Shown here: positions 16,273-25,374 of the stretch, piece after piece | Numbering within the stretch: position 1 is the first letter of the stretch | Layout: each line of letters opens with the position of its first letter | Source of the DNA: an uncultured Porphyromonadaceae bacterium | GTDB taxonomy: Bacteria > Bacteroidota > Bacteroidia > Bacteroidales > Coprobacteraceae | Direction: 5' to 3' | NCBI GenBank assembly: GCA_900545915.1 | Contig: URAV01000030.1 | Location: forward strand, 1-47,556 | Length of the DNA stretch: 47,556 nt | The notes under the pieces: generated by a model | What the model was told of the DNA's origin: nothing | What the model saw: only the letters and a program-made list of their open reading frames with translations | Databases searched by the model: none | Translations under genes and position numbers: made by a program

Positions 16273-17610
16273 ATGAATAAACGAATTGTAGTTTTAGGAG
16301 CCGGAGAGAGCGGTGCGGGAGCTGCCGTTTTGGCAAAAGTAAAAGGATTTGACGTTTTTGTCTCGGACATGTCCCTGATCAAAGAGACTTACAAGGCGTT
16401 ATTAAATAAATATGAAATAGAGTGGGAAGACGGCCATCACAGCATCGAAAAAATTCTCAATGCCGACGAAATAATCAAAAGTCCCGGAATACCCGATACA
16501 GCTCCGATCATTCAAGAAATACAAAAAAAAGGAATTCCCATAATTTCCGAGATCGAATTCGCAGGAAGATACACACATGCTAAAATGATTTGTATCACCG
16601 GAAGTAACGGAAAAACGACAACAACATTATTAACATATCACATTCTTAAAAATGCAGGACTAAATGTAGGCCTTGCCGGAAATGTAGGCAAAAGTCTGGC
16701 ATTGCAGGTAGCAACAGAAAATTTCGACTATTACGTAATCGAACTGAGTAGCTTCCAACTCGACAACATGTATAAATTCAAAGCCGATATCGCAGTTTTG
16801 CTAAATATTACTCCCGATCATCTCGACCGGTACGGATATGACATGCAAAACTATATCAATGCCAAATTCAGGATAACGCAGAATCAAACCCAAAACGACG
16901 CATTTATTTACTGGAATGATGACCCGATCATAACCAAAGAACTAAAAGCTCATAACCTAAAAGCCCGGCTCTATCCATTCTCAGAAGAAAAAGAAGAAGG
17001 GGTAAAAGCTTATACGGAAAATAACCAAATTATCATCGATGCTCCAAATGATATTCTGACAATTACTGAAGACGATTTAGCTTTAGAAGGACGGCATAAT
17101 TTATATAACTCTATGGCAGCAAGTATTTCGGCAAAAGTCCTCGATATAAAAAAAGAAGACATACGGGAAGGACTTAAAGATTTTAAAGGGGTGGAACACC
17201 GTCTTGAAAAAGTCGCCCGTGTAAGAGGAGTAGAATTTATCAACGATTCGAAAGCGACAAACGTAAATTCCTGCTGGTATGCACTCGAAAGCATGCGTAC
17301 CAAAGTTATATTGATACTTGGCGGAAAAGATAAAGGCAACGACTATTCCGAAATTGAGGATTTGGTAAAAGAAAAGGTAAATGCAATCATCTGTTTAGGT
17401 GTCGACAACAGCAAACTACATGCATTTTTCGAAGGGAAAGTTCCGCATATAGAAGATGCCTCATCAATGAAAGAAGCCGTAGACAAAGCTTTGGCCTGTG
17501 CTCAAAAAGGAGAAACCGTGTTGTTGTCTCCCTGCTGTGCAAGTTTTGACTTATTCAAAAGTTATGAGGATCGAGGAGAACAATTCAAAGAATGTGTACG
17601 CAACTTATAA
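16273..17610 (+). CDS. murD: UDP-N-acetylmuramoylalanine--D-glutamate ligase
   Basis: MurD adds D-glutamate to UDP-MurNAc-L-Ala in the cytoplasm, using ATP. The 445-residue protein starts with a Rossmann-type UDP-binding domain (VVLGAGESGAGAAVLAK), then the ATP loop ITGSNGKTTTTLLTY, the YVIELSSFQLD segment and the INDSKATNVNS motif that binds substrate. Length is normal. It lies 25 bases after mraY and 14 bases before ftsW, in the dcw operon. Confidence 0.97.
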   Translation: MNKRIVVLGAGESGAGAAVLAKVKGFDVFVSDMSLIKETYKALLNKYEIEWEDGHHSIEKILNADEIIKSPGIPDTAPIIQEIQKKGIPIISEIEFAGRYTHAKMICITGSNGKTTTTLLTYHILKNAGLNVGLAGNVGKSLALQVATENFDYYVIELSSFQLDNMYKFKADIAVLLNITPDHLDRYGYDMQNYINAKFRITQNQTQNDAFIYWNDDPIITKELKAHNLKARLYPFSEEKEEGVKAYTENNQIIIDAPNDILTITEDDLALEGRHNLYNSMAASISAKVLDIKKEDIREGLKDFKGVEHRLEKVARVRGVEFINDSKATNVNSCWYALESMRTKVILILGGKDKGNDYSEIEDLVKEKVNAIICLGVDNSKLHAFFEGKVPHIEDASSMKEAVDKALACAQKGETVLLSPCCASFDLFKSYEDRGEQFKECVRNL

Positions 17611-17624
17611 CTAAATAAAAAGTT

Positions 17625-18857
17625 ATGGATACTGTAAAATCGATTCTAAAAGGAGATAAATATATCTGGGGGGTATATCTGATGCTCTGTATGATTTCAA
17701 TAGTAGAAATGTATAGCGCCACCAGTACACTGACCTTCAAGATCCAAGATTATTTAGCACCCACAATCAGGCACACACTCATTCTTTTTTGCGGGACAAT
17801 CGGAGTCATCATTATTCATAATTTTCACTATAAATGGTTCAAACTGATACCGGTAGTATTATTGCCGCTATCGTTTATTCTGCTCGTTTATGCCATGTTC
17901 TTCGGAGAAGAAGTGAATGGAGCGCAGCGTTGGCTGACAATTTGCGGAATCCCGTTACAGCCATCCGAATTAGCTAAAATGGCGGTAGTCATCACCGTAT
18001 CGTTCATTTTGGCTAAAAAACAAGTTCCGGGAGGTGTACAACCCGACACATTCAAAACGATACTCATCATAGCCAGTATCTTCTGCATGTTGATTTTACC
18101 CGAAAACTTTTCCACATCGGCACTATTAGGATTGGTCTGTTTTTGCTTAATGCTGATCGGACGTGTAGAATTGATAAAACTGTTCAAGTTAGTAGCTGTA
18201 CTCGCAGGATTCGTTATCGTACTGTTCTCTATCAGTCCCTACATTCCTGAAAATACGCCCGTATTGGATCGTATTCCTACTTGGCGTGCCCGTATCCTTA
18301 ACTTTTCTCACGGAAACGACGTTCCGGAATACGCAGTAAAAACAAATGACAAGAATTATCAGGTACACCATGCTCGTATGGCAATAGCCAATGGCGGAGC
18401 GATAGGGACATTTCCCGGAAACAGCCGAGAACGCGATTTCCTACCGCAAGCCTACTCCGATTTTATCTATGCGATTATCATCGAAGAAATGGGAGTTGTA
18501 GGCGGAGTTGTAGTAATGGCGCTTTATCTGTCCCTTCTCATAAGAGCCGGAATGATTGCTAAAAAATGCACTCGGGCTTTTCCTGCATTCCTGATCATGG
18601 GTATCGCCATGATGATCGTATTTCAAGCCATAGTCAACATGTCGGTCGCATCGGGACTCATTCCCGTAACCGGTCAGCCTCTTCCTCTGATAAGTCGGGG
18701 AGGGACATCGACGATCATTACCTGTGCCTATTTCGGGATCATGCTAAGTATCAGCCGATATGCGACACAAGACGCTATTAAAGAAGAAAAAGAATTGACA
18801 GGAGAAGAAACAGAAATACCGGAAGACATTTCTGCTCCGAATCCCAATATGTTGTAA
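17625..18857 (+). CDS. ftsW: Septal peptidoglycan glycosyltransferase FtsW
   Basis: FtsW is a SEDS-family polymerase that works with FtsI to make septal glycan strands from lipid II. The 410-residue protein has about ten membrane helices. The signature near the C terminus is VASGLIPVTGQPLPLISRGGTS, a variant of the SEDS PLPLISYGGSS motif with Arg in place of the Tyr. The conserved Asp loop region (RERDFLPQAYSDFIYAI) is the SEDS FLPEAHTDFIF-type motif with the catalytic-type Asp. A polar cytoplasmic tail ends the protein. It is part of the dcw operon; murG starts 3 bases later. Confidence 0.97.
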   Translation: MDTVKSILKGDKYIWGVYLMLCMISIVEMYSATSTLTFKIQDYLAPTIRHTLILFCGTIGVIIIHNFHYKWFKLIPVVLLPLSFILLVYAMFFGEEVNGAQRWLTICGIPLQPSELAKMAVVITVSFILAKKQVPGGVQPDTFKTILIIASIFCMLILPENFSTSALLGLVCFCLMLIGRVELIKLFKLVAVLAGFVIVLFSISPYIPENTPVLDRIPTWRARILNFSHGNDVPEYAVKTNDKNYQVHHARMAIANGGAIGTFPGNSRERDFLPQAYSDFIYAIIIEEMGVVGGVVVMALYLSLLIRAGMIAKKCTRAFPAFLIMGIAMMIVFQAIVNMSVASGLIPVTGQPLPLISRGGTSTIITCAYFGIMLSISRYATQDAIKEEKELTGEETEIPEDISAPNPNML

Positions 18858-18860
18858 ATA

Positions 18861-19994
18861 ATGAATATCATGGACAAAAAAATAAAAGTTCTTGTCAGCG
18901 GCGGAGGAACCGGAGGACACATCTTTCCGGCCATTTCTATTGCGAATGCCATTAAAAACAAATGTCCGAATGCCGATATTCTTTTCGTCGGGGCAGAAAA
19001 TCGCATGGAAATGGAAAAAGTTCCCGCTGCAGGTTATCCTATTATAGGACTTCCGGTCAGCGGTTTCGATCGTAAGCATTTGCTAAAAAACATCAAAGTA
19101 TTATTCCGGTTATTCAAAAGTGTCCGTTTAGCAGATAAGACTGTAAAATCATTTTCTCCGGATATTGCCGTAGGTGTAGGAGGATATGCCAGCGGTCCTA
19201 CCTTATGGGCTGCCGCACGAAGGGGTATTCCGACATTGATTCAAGAGCAGAATTCTTATGCTGGTGTTACCAACAAATTACTTGCATCTAAAGCAAAGGC
19301 GATATGTGTGGCCTACGAAAATATGGAACGATTTTTTCCTAAAGATCAGATTATTCTCACAGGGAATCCAGTGCGACAGGAATTACAGAACGACACGATA
19401 AGCAGAGAGGAAGCTATTCGTTTTTTCAATCTTGATCCCTCGAAAAAAACAATTCTTGTTATCGGAGGCAGCCTCGGAGCTCGTACGATCAATAACAGCA
19501 TTGCCACAGGAATAGAAAAAATTCCTCAGGATATACAATTAATCTGGCAAAGCGGGAAAGGATATGATACTCAGGCAAAAAAGGTTCTGGATGAGAAAAA
19601 GCCGGAGAATATAAAACAAATGCCGTTTATCTCTCGTATGGATATGGCCTATAAAGCTGCCGACCTGGTAATATCAAGAGCCGGAGCGAGTTCTATATCA
19701 GAACTTTGCTTATTAGGGAAACCCGTAATACTGATTCCTTCTCCAAATGTAGCCGAAGATCATCAAACAAAAAATGCTCAGGCCTTATCGACAAAGAATG
19801 CAGCACTGATGATACGGGACTGCGATGCCCAAAATCTATTGATAGACACCGCATTAAAAACTGTTCAAGATGAAACGGCATTAAAAAATATGAGCGACAA
19901 CATTTCAAAAATGGCGCAACGAGATTCTGCGACACGCATTGCCGACATTATTTTTGAACTGGTCACTAAAAACAAGAAAAATGGAAAACTATAA
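18861..19994 (+). CDS. murG: Lipid II synthase MurG
   Basis: MurG (GT28 family) adds GlcNAc to lipid I to make lipid II on the inner face of the cytoplasmic membrane. The 377-residue protein has the N-terminal glycine loop SGGGTGGHIFPAISIA, the second loop IGGSLGARTINN and the C-terminal donor-binding block ISRAGASSISELCLLGKP and AEDHQTKNA. The ATG at 18861 or 18870 are both possible; the first is used. The 3' end overlaps murC by 14 bases, so translation is coupled. Confidence 0.97.
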   Translation: MNIMDKKIKVLVSGGGTGGHIFPAISIANAIKNKCPNADILFVGAENRMEMEKVPAAGYPIIGLPVSGFDRKHLLKNIKVLFRLFKSVRLADKTVKSFSPDIAVGVGGYASGPTLWAAARRGIPTLIQEQNSYAGVTNKLLASKAKAICVAYENMERFFPKDQIILTGNPVRQELQNDTISREEAIRFFNLDPSKKTILVIGGSLGARTINNSIATGIEKIPQDIQLIWQSGKGYDTQAKKVLDEKKPENIKQMPFISRMDMAYKAADLVISRAGASSISELCLLGKPVILIPSPNVAEDHQTKNAQALSTKNAALMIRDCDAQNLLIDTALKTVQDETALKNMSDNISKMAQRDSATRIADIIFELVTKNKKNGKL

Positions 19995-21351
19995 ATCACT
20001 ATACTTTATCGGAGCAGGAGGCATCGGTATGAGCGCCTTGATTCGCTATTTCCTTGCCAAAGGTTATCCTGTAGCCGGATATGACAAGACCTCGTCTCCA
20101 CTCACAAAGGAACTTATAAAAGAAGGTGCGCAAATCGTGTACGACGAAAACCCGGAGTTGATTCCCCCCGATTTCAGAAATCCTGAAAATACACTGGTCG
20201 TATATACACCGGCTGTTCCCGAATCTCATGCCGGAATGATCTGGTTCAGAAAAAACGGTTTCGAAATCGTAAAACGCGCCCGGCTGCTCGGAATGATTAC
20301 CCGGACAAGTAAAGGGTTATGTTTTGCCGGAACACATGGAAAAACGACCACATCCAGTATGGCGGCACATATATTCGCTCAGTCTCCGATAGGATGTAAC
20401 GCTTTTCTCGGCGGAATATTGAAAAACTACGACAGTAATCTGATTCTTTCCAATCATAGTGACCTGACAGTTATCGAAGCTGACGAATATGACCGGTCTT
20501 TCCACCAACTAAGTCCGTATATGGCGGTAATAACCGCTACCGATCCTGATCATTTAGACATATACGGAAATGAAAATGCCTATCTGGAAAGTTTTCGGTA
20601 TTTCACGACATTGATACGACCGGGAGGAGTCCTTATCATAAAAAAGGGGATAAAAGTTCGACCCGACGTACAAAACGGAGTAACCGTTTATCATTATTCT
20701 ATGAATGACGGAGGAGATTTCTATGCTCAAAACATCCGTATCGGGAACGGACAAATCATCTTTGATTTCGTAACTCCGAAAGAGATAATCAAAGATATAG
20801 AACTCGGTGTTCCTGTAAAAATAAATATCGAGAACAGCATTGCGGCAATGGCCATAGCCTGGTTGAACGGCGTATCGGCAACAGACATAAAAAATGCCGT
20901 TGCATCATTCCAAGGGGCAAAACGACGCTTCGATTTTTGGATAAAACGAGATGATTTGGTAATGATCGACGATTATGCTCATCATCCGGATGAGATCAAG
21001 GCCAGCATCTCATCTGTTAAAGAACTTTATCCTGAGAAAAGAATCAGCGTTATTTTCCAACCGCATCTCTATACACGTACCCGAGATTTTGCCCCCCAAT
21101 TTGCAGAAGCTCTGTCTCTTGCGGACGAATTGATTTTATTGGACATTTATCCGGCACGAGAAGAGCCGATTCCGGGTGTCACGTCCGAAATAATTTTTGA
21201 TAAAGTAACTTGCAGAAATAAAGAACTTTGTCACAAAGAGATGTTGTTAGAAACAATAAAACGACGTAACTTTGAAGTCTTAATCACACTGGGAGCCGGA
21301 GATATAGACCGCATGCTCCCTGAAATACGAGACACGCTGAATTCTAAATGA
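19981..21351 (+). CDS. murC: UDP-N-acetylmuramate--L-alanine ligase
   Basis: MurC adds L-alanine to UDP-MurNAc, the first amino acid of the stem peptide. From the chosen start the protein has 456 residues: a Rossmann UDP-binding domain (YFIGAGGIGMSALIRYFL), the ATP loop CFAGTHGKTTTSSMAAH, the EADEYDRSF segment with substrate-binding acidic residues and a C-terminal DDYAHHPDEIKAS motif. The frame is open to 19939, but the ATG at 19981 gives the family N terminus and a 14-base overlap with murG. Its stop overlaps the ftsQ start in ATGA. Confidence 0.97.
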   Translation: MENYKSLYFIGAGGIGMSALIRYFLAKGYPVAGYDKTSSPLTKELIKEGAQIVYDENPELIPPDFRNPENTLVVYTPAVPESHAGMIWFRKNGFEIVKRARLLGMITRTSKGLCFAGTHGKTTTSSMAAHIFAQSPIGCNAFLGGILKNYDSNLILSNHSDLTVIEADEYDRSFHQLSPYMAVITATDPDHLDIYGNENAYLESFRYFTTLIRPGGVLIIKKGIKVRPDVQNGVTVYHYSMNDGGDFYAQNIRIGNGQIIFDFVTPKEIIKDIELGVPVKINIENSIAAMAIAWLNGVSATDIKNAVASFQGAKRRFDFWIKRDDLVMIDDYAHHPDEIKASISSVKELYPEKRISVIFQPHLYTRTRDFAPQFAEALSLADELILLDIYPAREEPIPGVTSEIIFDKVTCRNKELCHKEMLLETIKRRNFEVLITLGAGDIDRMLPEIRDTLNSK

Positions 21352-22082
21352 AAAAGTTTTTTAAATACATACTTGTTTCATTATTGCCGGCATATTTGAT
21401 TGTCAGCCTTGTTTTTTATGCATCAGCACATGACGAGCAGAGATGTTCGCGCATAGAAATCACTTTGCTGGACAGCACCGATACCCATTTTACATCTGTT
21501 CAGGAAATCAGAAAACAGATCAAAGATGAAGGCATAGATCCTACGGGCAAACCATTAGGCAGTATCAACACCGAAAAAATGGAAAAGATTCTCAAAAAGA
21601 ATCAACTAATAGCCCGTGCCGAATGTTATAAATCTCCGTCGGGGATCATTCGCATAGATATAGAACAGCGTGTGCCGATTATGCGGATTATCAGCGGATT
21701 TGAATCGTATTACATCGATGAAAACGGAGATATTATGCCGACAACATCTTCATTTACAGCATATTTGCCTTTAGCAACAGGATATATCACCCATTCCTAC
21801 GCAAAATCGCAACTATATCCGATGGCCGTCTATCTGAAAAATAACCCGTTCTGGGATGCCCAGATCGAACAAATATATGTTACGGAAAACAACGAAATAG
21901 AATTAATTCCTCGTATCGGGGATAACTTGATACTTTTGGGAAAAATTGATAACTTTGAACAGAAACTCGAGAATCTGCAATGTTTATACGAACAAGCACT
22001 TTCCAAAGTAGGATGGAACAAATACGACACAATCAATCTGAAATATAACAATCAGGTGATTTGTTCAAAAAGAGATAAATAA
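21348..22082 (+). CDS. ftsQ: Division protein FtsQ-like
   Basis: FtsQ is a bitopic membrane protein that recruits FtsL and FtsB to the divisome. The 244-residue protein has a short cytoplasmic tail, one membrane helix (about residues 5-25, YILVSLLPAYLIVSLVFYAS), then a POTRA-like domain (ITLLDSTDTHFTSVQEIRKQI) and a beta domain with YYIDENGDIMP. Sequence is weakly conserved in this family; placement between murC and ftsA gives the identity. Its start codon overlaps the murC stop (ATGA). Confidence 0.9.
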   Translation: MKKFFKYILVSLLPAYLIVSLVFYASAHDEQRCSRIEITLLDSTDTHFTSVQEIRKQIKDEGIDPTGKPLGSINTEKMEKILKKNQLIARAECYKSPSGIIRIDIEQRVPIMRIISGFESYYIDENGDIMPTTSSFTAYLPLATGYITHSYAKSQLYPMAVYLKNNPFWDAQIEQIYVTENNEIELIPRIGDNLILLGKIDNFEQKLENLQCLYEQALSKVGWNKYDTINLKYNNQVICSKRDK

Positions 22083-22088
22083 ACCGTT

Positions 22089-23450
22089 ATGGAAGCAGGG
22101 AAATACATAGTAGCAATAGAACTTGGAACATCAAAGATAGTCGGGATTGTCGGAGTTAAAAACGAAGACGGCAGATTAGATATTCTGGCTACGGAGAAAG
22201 AAGACTCCGCCGGCTGTATAAAACGAGGGTGCATCTTCAACGTCGAAGATACCGCCTCTAAAATACAGAAAATCATCAAAAAGCTGGAAAACAGACTTTC
22301 TCTCAAGATCACAAAAGTATATGTCGGTGTCGGCGGACAATCGGTGCACTCGATCAGTCATTCCGTTTTCCGGCAATTGGCAGAGGATACGCCTATCACC
22401 GATATGATCATCAACTCCCTGCATGCCGAGAGCCGGAGTTTCCCGGTCGCCAATGCAGAAATTATGGATGTCATTCCGAATGAATATACAATCGATAATC
22501 ATTTGGAAACTCAACCTAAAGGCACTTACGCTTCAGAAATCGAAGCTCATTTACAGCTTATAGTGGGACGCCCGTCCATAAAGAAAAATATAAACCGTTG
22601 CATCGTCGAACGGCTGAAACTGCCCATAGCCGGCTATATAATGTCTGTACATGCAGATGCTGCCGCTTTATTAGACGATGAAGAAAAGAGTCTGGGTTGC
22701 GCTTTAATCAATTTCGGAGCAGGAACAACTACGCTATCCATTTATAAAGACAATTTTTTGAGATATGTAGTGACGATTCCATTCGGAGGACGCAATATTA
22801 CGCAGGACATCAGCAGCCTGAATATTTTGATGTCGGAAGCCGAACGGTTGAAATTGGCTTTCGGATGCGCTATCAACAATGGAGAAGAACCCAAAGGTAT
22901 CGGTATAGAAGGTATTGATTCGTCTAAAATCAATTATCAGGAATTATGCCGTGTAACAGAAGCACGTATCGAGGAAATCGTTGCCAATATCGTCGAACAA
23001 ATTAAAGAATCTGGATATAAAGACCAATTATCGGCAGGTATCATCTTAACCGGTGGTGCGTCGCTATTGAAAGAACTTCCCGAGCTTCTTGCCCGGGAAA
23101 CAAAAATGTCTGTACAACGGGGAAATCTACAAAAAGGTATTACATTCTCAGGGCATCAAGAAGGAGGTTTGACGGCTTATTCACAATCGATAGGATTGCT
23201 TTTATTAGGTGAAGAGAACTGTGTAGAAAAGCCTATCGCTCAAAAAACCGAACCGATCGCAGAAGAACCGGAGAAACCTGAAAATAAAGAAATTGCTGAC
23301 GAAAAGACAAAGAAAGAACATGAGAAAAAACCGAAAAAATCATGGAATATTTTCGGAGCTATTGAAAAAATGACCGATAAAGTCATCAGTTCTACTGAAA
23401 ACTTTTTAACCGATGAGGAAGATGCAAACCCTCCTCGAAAAAAGAATTAA
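22089..23450 (+). CDS. ftsA: Division protein FtsA
   Basis: FtsA is an actin-like ATPase that tethers FtsZ filaments to the membrane. The 453-residue protein has the phosphate 1 loop VAIELGTSKIVGIVG, the phosphate 2 region INFGAGTTTLSIY, and the adenosine loop ILTGGASLLKELPELL. After the actin fold lies a charged linker of about 50 residues (many Glu and Lys), then a helix-like end WNIFGAIEKMTDKVISS, which could be the amphipathic membrane anchor. The anchor is followed by about 15 more polar residues rather than ending the protein. It starts 6 bases after ftsQ. Confidence 0.96.
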   Translation: MEAGKYIVAIELGTSKIVGIVGVKNEDGRLDILATEKEDSAGCIKRGCIFNVEDTASKIQKIIKKLENRLSLKITKVYVGVGGQSVHSISHSVFRQLAEDTPITDMIINSLHAESRSFPVANAEIMDVIPNEYTIDNHLETQPKGTYASEIEAHLQLIVGRPSIKKNINRCIVERLKLPIAGYIMSVHADAAALLDDEEKSLGCALINFGAGTTTLSIYKDNFLRYVVTIPFGGRNITQDISSLNILMSEAERLKLAFGCAINNGEEPKGIGIEGIDSSKINYQELCRVTEARIEEIVANIVEQIKESGYKDQLSAGIILTGGASLLKELPELLARETKMSVQRGNLQKGITFSGHQEGGLTAYSQSIGLLLLGEENCVEKPIAQKTEPIAEEPEKPENKEIADEKTKKEHEKKPKKSWNIFGAIEKMTDKVISSTENFLTDEEDANPPRKKN

Positions 23451-23499
23451 TACGGAGCACTAATCTCCGACCATTCATGAAATTAAAATTACAACGGCT

Positions 23500-24867
23500 A
23501 TGGATGAAACTATCGACATAAATAATACACTTCCCTTTGAGGGAGGAAATCCTTCTCCTTCGATCATTAAAGTGATCGGAGTCGGCGGCGGTGGCGGCAA
23601 TGCCGTAAACCACATGTACAAAACCGGAATAGAGGATGTTACATTCGTTCTCTGTAACACCGACCGACAAGCTTTAGCGAATTCGGATATACCCCGAAAA
23701 TTGCAAATCGGGAAAGGCCGGGGAGCAGGATTGGGCGCTGGAGGCATTCCTCCTAAAGGAAGAGAAGCTGCAGAAGAAAGTATAGATGAAATTACCGAAC
23801 TGTTCAATGATGGAACCCAAATGGCTTTTATTACGGCCGGAATGGGCGGTGGAACAGGAACAGGCGCAGCTCCGATCGTAGCCAAAGTCGCCAAAGATTT
23901 GGGTATTCTCACCGTCGGAATCGTAACGATTCCGTTCATTTTCGAAGGTCGGAAAAAGATACAGCAGGCATGGGTCGGTGTCGAAGAAATGCGGAAAAAC
24001 GTGGATGCTCTGCTCGTAATCAATAACGAACGGCTTCGGGAAATTTATCCGGATTTAAATTTTATGAATGCTTTTGCCAAAGCTGATGACACGTTGACTA
24101 TCGCAGCAAAAAGTATTGCGGAAATCATTACAATAGAAGGACGGATCAATCTCGACTTCGCTGATGTAAAGACTACATTGAAAAATGGTGGTGTAGCCAT
24201 TATGAGCAGCGGATACGGTAAAGGAGAGAAACGTGTAACCAAAGCGATCGAAGATGCCTTGAACTCTCCTCTTCTCAACGATGACAATGTATTCGATGCC
24301 AAACGGGTATTGTTCAACCTTTATTTCAGCCCTGAAGACCAAGATCAGGTAAAAATGGAGGAGATGAATGAAGTGAATGAATTCATGTCTAAATTTAACG
24401 ATGATGTCGAAGTCATCTGGGGTGCGGCATTCGACAATTCCCTCAAGGATACGATGAAGATTACGATTCTGGCAACAGGATTCGGATCAAGCGCATTACC
24501 TGGCCGACCGCAATACGCAGAGATAGAAAATCCTTGGGAGATTCCTTCGGATGAACACCCGGAAGAAAAAAACGAACAGATTCCGAATAATAAAGAAAAT
24601 ATTATAGAACAAATCTACGGGCAAAAGGCTGCCGATGAGATGAAACGTACCAAAGCTCGGGCTTCATTCGCCATCTTGTCGATCGATCAAATGGATAACG
24701 ACACGATACTGGAAATGATCGATAAATCCCCGACTTACAACAGAACCCCGCAATTCAAATCCCAGCTGGAAAAAGCAATGGAAAATAAAACAGAAGAGCA
24801 GGAAACCGTAATTTCGGTACAAACTTCCGAAAAAGATAATAACCCGAACGGAAGAATATTATTTTAA
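23500..24867 (+). CDS. ftsZ: Cell division GTPase FtsZ
   Basis: FtsZ is the tubulin-like GTPase that forms the Z ring. The 455-residue protein has the nucleotide loops VGGGGGNAVNHM, the tubulin signature GMGGGTGTGAAPIVA (about residues 111-125), and the T7-loop region NLDFADVKTTL, which completes the GTPase site. The polar C-terminal linker contains a conserved-looking block (ASFAILSIDQMDND, then PTYNRTPQF) and ends NPNGRILF, not the usual FtsA/ZipA-binding peptide with FLR. ftsA lies 49 bases upstream; the next gene, yqeY, begins 29 bases after it. Confidence 0.97.
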   Translation: MDETIDINNTLPFEGGNPSPSIIKVIGVGGGGGNAVNHMYKTGIEDVTFVLCNTDRQALANSDIPRKLQIGKGRGAGLGAGGIPPKGREAAEESIDEITELFNDGTQMAFITAGMGGGTGTGAAPIVAKVAKDLGILTVGIVTIPFIFEGRKKIQQAWVGVEEMRKNVDALLVINNERLREIYPDLNFMNAFAKADDTLTIAAKSIAEIITIEGRINLDFADVKTTLKNGGVAIMSSGYGKGEKRVTKAIEDALNSPLLNDDNVFDAKRVLFNLYFSPEDQDQVKMEEMNEVNEFMSKFNDDVEVIWGAAFDNSLKDTMKITILATGFGSSALPGRPQYAEIENPWEIPSDEHPEEKNEQIPNNKENIIEQIYGQKAADEMKRTKARASFAILSIDQMDNDTILEMIDKSPTYNRTPQFKSQLEKAMENKTEEQETVISVQTSEKDNNPNGRILF

Positions 24868-24896
24868 AATAAATTGAACTTAAATACTACAAACAA

Positions 24897-25346
24897 ATGA
24901 GCCTATTTGATCAAATCAGCAGCGATATAAAAGCTGCTATGCTGGCAAGAGACAAACAGAGACTGGAAGCTCTGCGTGGTGTAAAAAAAGAATTTCTGGA
25001 AGCTAAAACGGCAAAAGGATCGGACGGAGATTTGCCCGATGAAACAGCAATGAAGATTTTAGTAAAAATGGTAAAACAGCGCAAGGACAGCGCACAAATA
25101 TATATCGAGCAAAACCGTCCGGAATTAGCGGAAGGAGAATTAGCGGAAGCTAAAATCATAGAAGAGTATTTGCCGCAACAAATGACAGAAGAAGAACTGG
25201 AAACAGCATTAAAAGCTATCATAGCCGAAACCGGTGCTACTTCGGCAAAAGATATGGGCAAAGTCATGGGTATAGCAACCAAACAATTGGCAGGGAAAGC
25301 CGAAGGAAAAGCTATCTCGGCAAAAGTAAAGGAGTTACTTGCCTAA
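24897..25346 (+). CDS. GatB/YqeY domain protein
   Basis: The 149-residue protein is the stand-alone YqeY domain, the helical tail domain related to the C terminus of amidotransferase subunit GatB. Typical features are DIKAAMLARDKQRLEALRGV at the start, the KQRKDSAQIYIEQNRPELAE centre and MGKVMGIATKQLAGKAEGK at the end. In GatB the domain binds tRNA; the role of the free protein is not known. It is cotranscribed with ftsZ in several Bacteroidales. It is not a full GatB. serS begins 28 bases after it. Confidence 0.92.
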   Translation: MSLFDQISSDIKAAMLARDKQRLEALRGVKKEFLEAKTAKGSDGDLPDETAMKILVKMVKQRKDSAQIYIEQNRPELAEGELAEAKIIEEYLPQQMTEEELETALKAIIAETGATSAKDMGKVMGIATKQLAGKAEGKAISAKVKELLA

Positions 25347-25374
25347 TCTATTCACGAACAAAACATTATGTTAT

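Noticed and set aside
23475..24023. Minus-strand frame of 182 residues opposite ftsZ
   Set aside because: Its translation is rich in Pro, Ser and Ile due to the reverse strand of Gly-rich FtsZ; there is no own signal.
24897..25346. Full GatB amidotransferase subunit
   Set aside because: Only the YqeY tail domain is present; GatA, GatC and the GatB core are absent.
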